A DNA stretch of 64,000 nucleotides from M55B144 sp964550615 (GTDB lineage: Bacteria; Bipolaricaulota; Bipolaricaulia; UBA7950; UBA9294): positions 1 through 64,000 of the forward strand of contig CAZKAB010000003.1 in the NCBI GenBank assembly GCA_964550615.1, read 5' to 3'. Below, piece after piece: positions 26,075-34,179 of the stretch. Below the pieces are notes generated by a model. The model ran no database searches. It was not told where the DNA came from and was given only the letters and a program-made list of their open reading frames with translations. The first letter of the stretch is position 1. Each line of letters opens with the position of its first letter. The position numbers were made by a program, and so were the translations under genes.

Positions 26075-26155
26075 AAGAGACACCTCCCGAATAGCTTGTT
26101 GTTCTAGGGTTATGAGAGGAATGTCATACAAGAAAGGCAGCGCTTTCGACACACC

Positions 26156-26185
26156 AAAATAGGGGAGTTCGGCATCTGATGTCAA
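26156..26185 (-). promoter_or_regulatory. Promoter of the secreted repeat protein
   Basis: On the minus strand a perfect TTGACA (26185-26180) is followed after 18 bp by TATTTT (26161-26156), about 82 bp before the start codon. Confidence 0.5.
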
Positions 26186-26287
26186 ACGGTATTTCCGGCG
26201 AAGCTACTCAGGGTTGTCGGCTGTCTTTAGCCATAGCGGGTTCGGTTGATTCCGCCAGGCAGAAACAGCCAAGCGGCAGTGAGTCAA

Positions 26288-26491
26288 TCAGAAGCGGTTT
26301 TGAGTCTTTGGCTTTCCGCCGGTTCGGTCGACAATGGAATCCGTCCTGACGCGGATGGATCCGTTTACGCACAGCGTGGGCAGCTTTCCTTCTGCGATCA
26401 AGCGGCGGATCCCGTCAGGCTTAATGTTCAGCACTTCTGCCGCCTGTTTGACTGTGAGTAAACGCGGTAGCTCGACGCCGTCGTTGATCAT
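26288..26491 (-). CDS. Excisionase-like helix-turn-helix protein
   Basis: This 67-residue protein has a MerR-like HTH_17 core: LLTVKQAAEVLNIKPDGIRRLIAEGKLP followed by a wing strand (SIRVRTDSI), seen here as two shorter pieces around residue 20 and residue 45. ATG 26491 follows GAGGGGGACG. Such single-domain proteins act as phage or transposon excisionases or as small regulators. No integrase lies nearby, so a mobile-element role is not supported. Confidence 0.65.
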   Translation of the reverse strand: MINDGVELPRLLTVKQAAEVLNIKPDGIRRLIAEGKLPTLCVNGSIRVRTDSIVDRTGGKPKTQNRF

Positions 26492-26605
26492 CGTCCCCCT
26501 CTCGCAAAAGTGGTGGTGTATGCCTAATGGTACATCGCCTTCATCCACGGGCAACCGGCGGGCCGCAACTTGGAATGGCGAAGTCTGTCTCGTAAAGCGC
26601 CCTTC

Positions 26606-27043
26606 TCATAGCTCGGCCGCAGTGAGGTTCCCGAAAACACGCCGCAAGGAGCCTTCGAACGTGTCAATCTCCTGCTGTGAGAATCCCTCGTAGAAGAGAT
26701 CAGTCATCTCCTGCGACACACGGACGTATTCCCTTTCTCTCGACCTGTCTTTCTCCGTACGCTTCACCATGATTATGCGCCGATCTTCCGCGGAAGGGAC
26801 TCGTATGAGAAACCCTGCCCGCTCCAAACGGTCGAGCATGCTTGTAAGTGTAGACTTTCCCAAGGAAGTCTTCCTGGCAAGCTCGCTGATCGGAATACCA
26901 TCCTCTTGCCAGAGGACGAACATGATGCGCCCTTGCGCGGGGTTGATGTCTATCTTGTGCTCCTTCAGCTTGCGGGCGAAGATTCGCCCGCCCAGCTGAT
27001 GGATCTTGGCGATGAGAAACCCGCCTTCACGTTTGGCATTCAT
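26606..27043 (-). CDS. MarR-family transcriptional regulator
   Basis: This 145-residue winged-helix regulator has the recognition region SELARKTSLGKSTLTSMLD and the wing RVPSAEDRRIIMVKRTEK, both typical of MarR. Its ATG overlaps the stop of the upstream flavoprotein gene as ATGA (27043-27040), so the two are translationally coupled. A palindromic site within the shared promoter is the probable autoregulatory operator. The effector may be related to the flavoprotein substrate, which is unknown. Confidence 0.85.
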   Translation of the reverse strand: MNAKREGGFLIAKIHQLGGRIFARKLKEHKIDINPAQGRIMFVLWQEDGIPISELARKTSLGKSTLTSMLDRLERAGFLIRVPSAEDRRIIMVKRTEKDRSREREYVRVSQEMTDLFYEGFSQQEIDTFEGSLRRVFGNLTAAEL

Positions 27044-27510
27044 CGGTCTTTCAGAGTGATATGAAACTTGGATGAGGCATGCCATCCCTCAACGAACTCC
27101 GGGCGTAGCCGAAGAACGGTATAGTCAGGATCATCGGGACCCTCAGGATAGTATCGCTCCCAACCGTCATTCCACAGTGCTTTCTTGATGCCGGAATCCG
27201 ATACGATCTCGATTTCGCCGGCGATCATGACTCCGTGAAACCGCGCGTGATCGCAGTAATACACTGATATGCGCGGGTTCGCCGCAATCTCACGCATCTT
27301 GCGGGATGACGTGTTGGTTGAGAAGTATGTCATCATTTCGTCGCCGGCGGATGTGAACAGCTTCACTTGATTTGGGAAAAGGTGCGTGTTTCGCATATTG
27401 AACACGGCGCGCGCGTGCGGATACCCATCCGTGCCGAATGTCGTCACATAGGCGATCTCTGCTTTTGTCATCAGCTCGATGGCCGCTTGTTTGTGGTCCT
27501 GTGGTGTCAT
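27040..27510 (-). CDS. Pyridoxamine 5'-phosphate oxidase-fold flavoprotein
   Basis: This 156-residue split-barrel protein resembles PNPOx-like FMN-binding proteins: AYVTTFGTDGYPHARAVF (strand pair with HAR), SSRKMREIAANPRISVYYCD and FVEGWHASSKFHITL. ATG 27510 follows AGGAGGCGTCA. It leads the operon with MarR. The reaction is probably a flavin- or F420-type reduction or redox-cofactor binding. True PdxH is unlikely because the family C-terminal signature is missing. Confidence 0.75.
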   Translation of the reverse strand: MTPQDHKQAAIELMTKAEIAYVTTFGTDGYPHARAVFNMRNTHLFPNQVKLFTSAGDEMMTYFSTNTSSRKMREIAANPRISVYYCDHARFHGVMIAGEIEIVSDSGIKKALWNDGWERYYPEGPDDPDYTVLRLRPEFVEGWHASSKFHITLKDR

Positions 27511-27545
27511 TGACGCCTCCTATTTGGCAACTAGTTCTATATACA

Positions 27546-27574
27546 ACAATACTATATAGTACTAATCTTGTCAA
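27546..27574 (-). promoter_or_regulatory. MarR-type promoter and operator
   Basis: On the minus strand TTGACA (27574-27569), a 17-bp spacer and TATTGT form a promoter for the flavoprotein-MarR pair. A perfect 12-bp palindrome TACTATATAGTA (27550-27561) sits between the two boxes, where a bound repressor would block polymerase. A second palindrome AACTAGTT (27529-27536) lies just downstream. Confidence 0.65.
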
Positions 27575-27662
27575 GAGCCCGACATAGAAGACTTGGTATG
27601 CTGCATGCACGTAGCGCACGATGTGCATGTTTACGGTGCGTTGCTTTTCCGTCCGATATTGC

Positions 27663-27692
27663 CTAACATAACATAAATGTTTATCATGTTAG
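27663..27692 (+). promoter_or_regulatory. Palindromic site before radC
   Basis: CTAACAT (27663-27669) and ATGTTAG (27686-27692) form 7-bp arms with an inner near-palindrome AACATAAATGTT. It ends just before the ribosome site GAAGGTG of radC. It could be an operator, though the protein that would bind is not evident. Confidence 0.4.
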
Positions 27693-27705
27693 AAGGTGTC
27701 CAGGC

Positions 27706-28365
27706 ATGAGATCAATCAAGGATCTACCAAAACCCGATCGACCGCGTGAGAAGCTCCTCTCCAAAGGGGCGGCGGCACTCTCAGATCCTGAACTCCTTGC
27801 CATTGTGCTTGGTAGTGGCATGAAGGGAACGGATGCGCTCGCTCTGTCTACCGACATCCTGCGGAAGACGGACCTCCGGTTGGAGGCTGTCGATATTAGC
27901 TCCCTCCAATCGATACCCGGGGTTGGCCCGGTCAAGGCGTGCCGAATTGCGGCGGGATTTGAACTAGCGCGTCGTCACATGCTGCGTGAGAGCGCGTGCG
28001 TGCGAACGGCCGAGGATGTTCTCCCTTTCGTCCAGCAGATCCGCGACAAGCACCAGGAATACTTCGTTTGCCTGTCACTCAACGGAGCAGGTGAAGTCAT
28101 CGGGAATCGAGTTGTCACAGTGGGACTTCTCGATTCGAATCAAGTGCATCCGCGTGAAGTATTCGCCGACCCGATAACCGATCGCGCCGCATCGGTTATT
28201 GTGGTGCACAATCATCCTTCCGGCACATTGGCGGCAAGTGCTGAAGACATTGCGCTCACCGACAGGCTGGTGCGGGCCGGGAGGCTCCTGGGGATAACAC
28301 TACTCGACCACATCATTGTTACCAGACGCGGGCATGTGTCGCTTAAGCAAGCCGGTTACATATAG
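27706..28365 (+). CDS. radC: RadC-family JAB1/MPN-domain protein
   Basis: This 219-residue protein has an N-terminal UPF0758 helical region (DLPKPDRPREKLLSKGA), a helix-hairpin-helix SLQSIPGVGPVKACRI (about residues 65-80), and a C-terminal JAMM domain with the metal motif VIVVHNHPSG followed by S and D ligands in SAEDIALTDRL. The length is normal. RadC was once tied to repair, but its role is unsettled. The gene is closed by a strong terminator. Confidence 0.9.
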   Translation: MRSIKDLPKPDRPREKLLSKGAAALSDPELLAIVLGSGMKGTDALALSTDILRKTDLRLEAVDISSLQSIPGVGPVKACRIAAGFELARRHMLRESACVRTAEDVLPFVQQIRDKHQEYFVCLSLNGAGEVIGNRVVTVGLLDSNQVHPREVFADPITDRAASVIVVHNHPSGTLAASAEDIALTDRLVRAGRLLGITLLDHIIVTRRGHVSLKQAGYI

Positions 28366-28450
28366 CACGGTCACGTCACACACGTGAGCACGAGTTGTTG
28401 TCGCACACCCACACACTCCGTATACTTCCGCTCAGGTATGTCAGGCCGAA

Positions 28451-28486
28451 CGGCCATCCAGCCTTACTGGATGGCCGTCTTTTGCT
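28451..28486 (+). terminator. Rho-independent terminator after radC
   Basis: A perfect 11-bp stem CGGCCATCCAG/CTGGATGGCCG with a CCTTA loop is followed by TCTTTTGCTT. It lies just before the symporter ribosome site. Confidence 0.9.
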
Positions 28487-28503
28487 TCTAAGTAGGAGGA
28501 TGC

Positions 28504-30171
28504 GTGTTCGCTAGGAGTGCGGTAGTAGTCGGGTATTTTGTTGTGCTTCTTGGCATCGGGTTCCTTGCCCGTAGGAGAGCGAGTGGAACAGTGGATGATT
28601 ACTTTGTAGCATCACGCAACCTGCCGCTAGTCGTCCTGTTTCTCACCATGGCGGCGACAAACTTCAGCGCGTTTACGGTTTTCGGGTTCTCCGGGGAAGG
28701 ATGGCGTGTCGGGTATTCCTTCTACCCGATAATGGCGTTCGGCACGGGATTCATGGCTCTATCTTTCCATTTCATCGGGCGACCGGTATGGAAGCTGGGG
28801 AAAGAGCGGGGTCTCTTGACTCCACCGGAGCTCATCTTCGACCGTTTCGGAAGCACACCGCTGCGGCTCGTATTCTTCTTGGTGCTCACCGTCTTCACTC
28901 TGCCGTACCTGGCAATGCAACCGATGGCGGCGGGATACGCCCTCCACGGGCTCCTCGGCATTCCTTACCTTGCCGGAGCGGCGTTGATCACTGGAGTGAT
29001 GCTTCTCTACACATTCTTCGGCGGAATGCGTGGTGTCGCCTGGACTGACGTTCTCCAAGGAGGAGCGTTCATCGTGTTGCTCATCGTGGCGTTGGCGATG
29101 ATTGCCGCGCCATTCGGAGGGCTTACAGCCGCAAACAGAGCAGCAGCAGCGGAGTTACCACACTTATTCAGCCGTCCCGGTGTGGGAGACACGCTCGGCC
29201 CGGGCATATGGTTAGGATATATGCTCCTATGGCTGCTGTGCGATCCCATGTTTCCCCAGATTTTCCAGCGGTTCTACGCTGCTCGCAACGAGAAGACGCT
29301 GGGTATGACAATGAGCCTCTACCCATTGATCACTGGAGGATTGTTCCTCCTCCCAGTCGCGATCGGCGTAGTTGGGAGGCTGGCATTCCCGAGCCTACCG
29401 GCGGAAACCACGTCGGACCAGATTCTCCCTCTTCTTCTTGGAAAATACGTTCCTCCGGTTGTGGAGGCACTCGTTCTCACAGCCGCTCTTGCCGCACTCA
29501 TGTCCACCCTTGACTCTCAGCTCCTCACCCTTTCCTCGATGTTCACGCGTGATTTGGTGGAGCCGCTTGCAGGGCGTAATTTGCGCGCAGCGCCTTGGAT
29601 AGGAAAGCTATTCGTAGTCGCTCTGGCACTGGTCGGCCTTGCAATTGCGTGGCGACCGCCGGCGACATTCCTGGCGATTGCAACTGAAACCTTTACCGGG
29701 CTTGCCGTCCTATTCCCAACGGTTGTATCCGGCCTGTACTGGCGAAGGGCGACCGCAAAGGGAGCAATAGCATCGATCATTGTCGGAGAGGGACTGGTTA
29801 TCGCTTATCACTTCCATTTACCCCCAACCTTTGGAACGCTTCCCGTAGTCCCGGTAGTTGCTGCCACCGCTATTGTGCTTGTAGCCGTCAGCCTGGTGAC
29901 TCATCCGCATCAGCGTGCATGCAGGCCGGTGAATCAGTCTAGGACAATGCAGTCAGGATGGAAGTGGGCAGCCGTCTTTATAGCGATGTTCGTCTTGGGA
30001 AACGACTTTTGGGATTGGGGCGACGGCAGGCTTGGCCCGCTTGGCTTCCCTTGGTGGGTATGGTATTCCCTCGGACTATGCGTAACGCTTGCCGCCTTGT
30101 TCTGGATTCTCACCGTGCGGTCCGGTGTCAAGACAGAAACAGCGGTGCACGGCAATGATGCTGGCGGATGA
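28504..30171 (+). CDS. Sodium:solute symporter (SSS family)
   Basis: This 555-residue membrane protein has about 13 hydrophobic helices. The core pattern matches the SSS family: ARRRASGTVDDYFVASRNLP at the N-terminus, AATNFSAFTVFGFSGEGW (sodium-site helix 1), TFFGGMRGVAWTDVLQG, and ALAALMSTLDSQLLTLSSM (helix 8 sodium site). GTG 28504 is used because AGGAGG lies just upstream. An overlapping ATG at 28500 runs into a stop. The solute could be proline, pantothenate or another small organic acid. The nearby imino-acid catabolic island makes a proline-type substrate plausible but unproven. Confidence 0.85.
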   Translation: MFARSAVVVGYFVVLLGIGFLARRRASGTVDDYFVASRNLPLVVLFLTMAATNFSAFTVFGFSGEGWRVGYSFYPIMAFGTGFMALSFHFIGRPVWKLGKERGLLTPPELIFDRFGSTPLRLVFFLVLTVFTLPYLAMQPMAAGYALHGLLGIPYLAGAALITGVMLLYTFFGGMRGVAWTDVLQGGAFIVLLIVALAMIAAPFGGLTAANRAAAAELPHLFSRPGVGDTLGPGIWLGYMLLWLLCDPMFPQIFQRFYAARNEKTLGMTMSLYPLITGGLFLLPVAIGVVGRLAFPSLPAETTSDQILPLLLGKYVPPVVEALVLTAALAALMSTLDSQLLTLSSMFTRDLVEPLAGRNLRAAPWIGKLFVVALALVGLAIAWRPPATFLAIATETFTGLAVLFPTVVSGLYWRRATAKGAIASIIVGEGLVIAYHFHLPPTFGTLPVVPVVAATAIVLVAVSLVTHPHQRACRPVNQSRTMQSGWKWAAVFIAMFVLGNDFWDWGDGRLGPLGFPWWVWYSLGLCVTLAALFWILTVRSGVKTETAVHGNDAGG

Positions 30172-30174
30172 AAG

Positions 30175-30259
30175 GGAAAAGGGGACAGGCTGGTTTTTCC
30201 TCCAGCGGCAATAGATGACTGAACAATGGCAGATGGAAAACCAGCCTGTCCCCTTTTCC
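30175..30259. repeat. 85-bp palindromic intergenic element
   Basis: Two 23-bp arms, perfect complements of each other, bracket a short middle segment. Each arm holds the core GGGGACAGGCTGG (or its complement). The element fills the space between two convergent stop codons and touches the glycosylase stop. The strong stem with T-rich flanks on both strands should terminate both genes. The core resembles REP-like sequences linked to TnpA-REP transposases. Confidence 0.75.
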
Positions 30260-30858
30260 TAGAGGTTCATCTTCTTCCTGATCTCGCTGAGGGAAACGAG
30301 CGCCTTCTGAAGGAGACGCTTGCTGGTGGGCTTGTTTAGCCAGATGTTTGCGCCCGACGGATGGGGAAGGGGAAGGAACAAACGCTCGTCCTTCTTGTGG
30401 ACCTGTCCAATGGCATAATCGAGCCTCACCTTGCCGAGGAAATATCTGATCGCCACGCCCCCCACAGGGATGATCAGCTCAGGCCGCACGAGTTCAAGCT
30501 CACGCGTGAGGAATGACTCGCACAGCCTGCGCTCCGCCGATGTGGGAACGCGGTCGCCGCGCGAATTCGCCTTGCCTGGGTAACAACGGGTGATCGCCGT
30601 GACGTACTGGCGGCAGCGAAACAGGTCTCCGTTAAAGCCGGCTTGTTCGAGCCAGCCGAATAGCCGTCTTCCCGCCGGACCGCTGAACGGAAGGCCGATA
30701 TCCACTTCTTGGCGTCCCGGCGCCTGCCCCACGATCATGATCCGCGCCGTCGGTGAGCCGGAAAATATCGGGCCGGGAGTGATGCTAAATCCTGCTTCAA
30801 GGCAGCGACGACAGTCACGAATTGCCCGCACATGTTCTTGGAACGCTCGATCGGTCAC
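30259..30858 (-). CDS. Uracil-DNA glycosylase superfamily (family 4/5-like)
   Basis: This 199-residue protein has the family motif A segment MIVGQAPGRQEVDIGLPFSG, the motif B-like LPLPHPSGANIW and cysteines suited to a [4Fe-4S] cluster (DCRRC near residue 16-19 and CRQ...RCYPG near 80-90). These are features of thermophile-type UDG families 4 and 5, which remove uracil from DNA. The start is GTG 30858, 12 bp after the oxidoreductase stop, so it is probably transcribed as the last gene of the long catabolic operon although unrelated in function. Confidence 0.85.
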   Translation of the reverse strand: MTDRAFQEHVRAIRDCRRCLEAGFSITPGPIFSGSPTARIMIVGQAPGRQEVDIGLPFSGPAGRRLFGWLEQAGFNGDLFRCRQYVTAITRCYPGKANSRGDRVPTSAERRLCESFLTRELELVRPELIIPVGGVAIRYFLGKVRLDYAIGQVHKKDERLFLPLPHPSGANIWLNKPTSKRLLQKALVSLSEIRKKMNL

Positions 30859-30870
30859 GGCTTTATCGTC

Positions 30871-32022
30871 TTACTTCAGTGCTTCCTGACCCTGGAATTG
30901 GCGCTGTGGCGATAATATGCTGAGCGTCTCGCGATCGTCGTCGGTAAGGTTGTCCGTTGCCGCACGAGCAAGCAGTTCTCCCAGCCCCGCGCCGAGCATG
31001 AATCCCTGTCCGCACATGCCGATTGCCATCAGGTATCCTTCCACCTCTTCCGACCAGCCCACGAGAGGGGAACCGTCGGGCGTCATCGGGTATAACCCAC
31101 GCCAAGTGCGGCGCACGCGAATGTTCCCCAGGCGCGGCATGAGGTCGACCATGCGACGCGCGACCATCGGCAGGAACGAGCTCGTCTCGCGGCGATCGAA
31201 CCCCCATATCGACGGACTGGGCGTGATGCAGAACACGACCTGTCCGGTGGAGAGTTGATAGAAGTAGTAATTGGCAGAGCCGGGGGCGGGGCGAACGTCA
31301 ACGACCATCGGATCGAGAAAATGAGCGACCGGCTCGGTAATTCCGCCCTCGTGTGAGTCAGGCTGAACGGGGTGTTCGAGCGCAACTGTCTGTCCGACTT
31401 CACGTGCCCAAGGGCCGGCGGCGTTCAACACTATCGGCGAGGAATACTCATTTCGATCCGTCTTCACACCGCGTACGCGCCCCGAGGAGACTTCAATCTT
31501 TGTCACTTGTTCGTTGAACTTGAATGAAGCGCCGGCTCGCTTCGCTTCTTCATACATGGCATGACCAAACAGGAGCGTCGAACAGTGGCCGTCTCCGGGT
31601 GAGAACGTACCTCCGATCAGACCGTCTCGGTTTAGGCCGGGGACGATCTTCAGGAAGTCGTCGCGGTCGTACCACGCGATGTTCAGTCCGTACCGGTGCT
31701 GCGTCTCGAGGAGGGCCTTGAACGTGATCTCCTCTTGCTCGCGGTATGCGACAAACGTGTACCCGCCGGTCGTCCACTCGACGTCATGGCCGTACGTTTC
31801 CTTCCATGTCGAGACGACTTCCAGGGTGCGCAGACACAGCCGGATCTTGGCCGGATCGGAGTGGGTGGCGCGGATCCCGCCGATTGCCGCTTTGTTCGAG
31901 CCTTGGCCGGGACTTGCGAAACGGTCGAGGACGAGAACGTTCAGTCCTGATTGCGCCATTGCCATCGCCGTTGGGACGCCGACACTTCCGGCACCGATGA
32001 TGATGACGTCGTAGCTAGTCAT
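30871..32022 (-). CDS. FAD-dependent amino-acid dehydrogenase, beta-type subunit
   Basis: This 383-residue DAO-family protein has an N-terminal Rossmann motif VIIIGAGSVGVPTA, the AAIGGIRATHSDPAKI segment typical of sarcosine oxidase beta/D-hydroxyproline dehydrogenase subunits, and the C-terminal FAD contact GQGFMLGAGLGELLA. ATG 32022 follows AGGAGGAGAGCG and overlaps the end of the upstream iron-sulfur subunit by 8 bp. The pair likely forms a heteromeric dehydrogenase for a D-imino or N-methyl amino acid. Adjacency to a proline racemase/hydroxyproline epimerase favours D-proline or cis-4-hydroxy-D-proline. Confidence 0.8.
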   Translation of the reverse strand: MTSYDVIIIGAGSVGVPTAMAMAQSGLNVLVLDRFASPGQGSNKAAIGGIRATHSDPAKIRLCLRTLEVVSTWKETYGHDVEWTTGGYTFVAYREQEEITFKALLETQHRYGLNIAWYDRDDFLKIVPGLNRDGLIGGTFSPGDGHCSTLLFGHAMYEEAKRAGASFKFNEQVTKIEVSSGRVRGVKTDRNEYSSPIVLNAAGPWAREVGQTVALEHPVQPDSHEGGITEPVAHFLDPMVVDVRPAPGSANYYFYQLSTGQVVFCITPSPSIWGFDRRETSSFLPMVARRMVDLMPRLGNIRVRRTWRGLYPMTPDGSPLVGWSEEVEGYLMAIGMCGQGFMLGAGLGELLARAATDNLTDDDRETLSILSPQRQFQGQEALK

Positions 32023-34105
32023 CGCTCTCCTCCTTTGCACCGGCAAGCACCCCAAGTGGAACCTCGACAAACAGCGGCCGCTTCACGTTGTCCTCGACAT
32101 CTTCTATTGATATCCCTTGTTCACGGAACAGGCGAGCGATAAGGAGCGAGCACGTCTTCCCTCCGCACGCACCCATACCGGCGCGCGTGACGGCTTTGAT
32201 TTCGTTCATGTCACGGCATCCTTCGCCAATCAGGGCGCGGATCTCGCCCGCGGTCACCCGTTCGCAGCGACAGACAATGGTTTCATCCGTGATGCGAGCC
32301 TGTACATCATCGAGTGACTGGGTCACCTGCGGATCTTGGATTCTGATTCCCGCTATGCGCTTGGCGATTCCCTTTGCCGCTTTCACCTTTACCAGCGCCG
32401 TGCGGTCATTGCGCGCAATCGCCTTTATCTCTTCCACGCGAACCTCATCCAAGTAGCCGGCTTCAGAATCAACGACCGTCACCATGTCTCCGATTGAGAA
32501 TCCGCCCGGCGGGAACTCATAGGGGATTGTCACAGTCGGCATCGCCGGGTCGCGCCGGTAGTCGACGAGCGTTATCGCAAGGCCGGGGCAAACGGCGACA
32601 CATTGTTCGCAACCGATGCATTGGCCGCCATCTAAAGCGAATTGCGGCCGGCGGCGAATGTCGTCACTGTCGACGCTGATCAGGCCGCGTGGACATACAG
32701 AACTGCACGGATTGCACGGGATCTCCTGGGAGCAGTGAAGGATAGGGAACACTCCCTCTTCCCGATCCGGAACGGACTCCACCGCGATCGATCCCGGCCG
32801 AGACTTGAGAATGTCAGCCGTGCGCGACCACTGGTCCGGTACCGGTTCATCCGTTGCTCCGAGCGCGTGTGCGATCGAGCGCCCCTTGATCTTGCCGGAG
32901 AAGATCGCGGCCGACGCCTCGGCGATCTCTTCCGCGTCGCCGGCGTCAAACACGTTCATTCCGTACTCGCGCGCCTTGGCCGTGAACTCATCCACCGGAT
33001 CGAGGCCGACGGCAATCAGTAGGGTGTCGCAGGAGAAGGACTTCTCCGTTCCGGCGATAGGACGAAACGCGTCGTCGATCTGGGCGATGGTCACTGACTC
33101 GACTTGCTCGTCTCCGTTTGCGCTTACGATGGTGTGCGACGTATAGATTGGGACACCCAGGCGGGCAAGCTTGTCCTTATGAACCTTGTATCCGCCACAC
33201 TCGGGCAACGCCTCCACGAGGCCTACGACCTCGATTCCCGCCTGCAACGCATGATAGCCCGCAATCAGACCGACATTGCCCCCACCGACAATGAACAAAC
33301 GTTCCGCCGCCTTGATGCGATCGCGATTGACGAGCGTTTGAAACGCGCCGGCGCCATATACGCCGGGAAGGGTGTTTCCATTGAACACGAGGGATTTCTC
33401 TCTTGCGCCCGTCGCTACCAACAGGATCTGCGGCTCGACAATGACGTAGTCCTTCTCATCCCGCCAGATTCCGACTTTCTTGTCGCTGAACACCGCTACC
33501 GCGGTGCTGTTGAGCCATACGTCCACCGAGGGAAGCGCGCGTATCTCGTCCGACAGAATGGTCGCGATGTCAATCCCTCTTGTCCCGGCGTGCACGGCAT
33601 CGACCGAGCCGAAGAAGCGATGTGTCTGCAGCACAAGCTTGCCGCCCAAGCGGTTCTTGTCATCTACGAGCAGCACGTCTATCCTGCGACGGCCGAGTTC
33701 GCTCGCCGCCGACAACCCTGCCGGTCCGCCACCGATGATCAACACATCCACGGCAAGCGTCTCGACAGTGTTCATCGTCGGTGCGCGGTCGTTTCGCGGC
33801 AGTTGCGGCAGACCAGCAATCGGCTCGACTCGCATTCCCTCTTTGACAGGGGTCATGCACGACTTCACCGGCACACCGTCGGCGATCACCATGCATTGGG
33901 AGCACTGGCCGTTGGCGCAGAATATTCCCTGCGGCGCGCCGTCTTTGTGATGATGTCCAAACACACGCACGCCATGGGCGAACAGAGCAGACGAGATCAT
34001 CTCTCCGCGCTTTGCGGTCAGCTCTTTCCCGTCCCAGAGAAACGAAATCTCATCAACTGGTTCGATTGCGAGAATTGGATGCTTCGTAAGTCGGTACGCT
34101 GTCAT
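32015..34105 (-). CDS. SoxA-like iron-sulfur/FAD dehydrogenase, alpha-type subunit
   Basis: This 696-residue multidomain redox protein has several parts. An N-terminal 2Fe-2S domain (Fer2_4) has cysteines in FCANGQCSQC and KSCMTP (C63, C68, C71, C83). A pyridine-nucleotide/FAD oxidoreductase domain has VLIIGGGPAGLSAA near 125 and LFIVGGGNVGL near 265. A ferredoxin-like insert has CNPCSSVCP and CIGCEQCVAVCPG near 470-510. A C-terminal BFD-like [2Fe-2S] domain has CRC then GACGGKTC. This combines features split over three subunits in aerobic hydroxyproline or sarcosine enzymes. ATG 34105 follows AAGGAGACG. Confidence 0.82.
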   Translation of the reverse strand: MTAYRLTKHPILAIEPVDEISFLWDGKELTAKRGEMISSALFAHGVRVFGHHHKDGAPQGIFCANGQCSQCMVIADGVPVKSCMTPVKEGMRVEPIAGLPQLPRNDRAPTMNTVETLAVDVLIIGGGPAGLSAASELGRRRIDVLLVDDKNRLGGKLVLQTHRFFGSVDAVHAGTRGIDIATILSDEIRALPSVDVWLNSTAVAVFSDKKVGIWRDEKDYVIVEPQILLVATGAREKSLVFNGNTLPGVYGAGAFQTLVNRDRIKAAERLFIVGGGNVGLIAGYHALQAGIEVVGLVEALPECGGYKVHKDKLARLGVPIYTSHTIVSANGDEQVESVTIAQIDDAFRPIAGTEKSFSCDTLLIAVGLDPVDEFTAKAREYGMNVFDAGDAEEIAEASAAIFSGKIKGRSIAHALGATDEPVPDQWSRTADILKSRPGSIAVESVPDREEGVFPILHCSQEIPCNPCSSVCPRGLISVDSDDIRRRPQFALDGGQCIGCEQCVAVCPGLAITLVDYRRDPAMPTVTIPYEFPPGGFSIGDMVTVVDSEAGYLDEVRVEEIKAIARNDRTALVKVKAAKGIAKRIAGIRIQDPQVTQSLDDVQARITDETIVCRCERVTAGEIRALIGEGCRDMNEIKAVTRAGMGACGGKTCSLLIARLFREQGISIEDVEDNVKRPLFVEVPLGVLAGAKEESDD

Positions 34106-34179
34106 CGTCTCCTTGCCCTTCACGGGGTTCGGTCAGAACCATGCCTCACGGCGCATTCCCGTGCTAGCGAATACTACCG

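Noticed and set aside
26288..26491. Possible prophage or transposon from the excisionase-like gene
   Set aside because: No integrase, transposase, attachment repeat or phage gene is near; a lone HTH_17 protein is not evidence of a mobile element.
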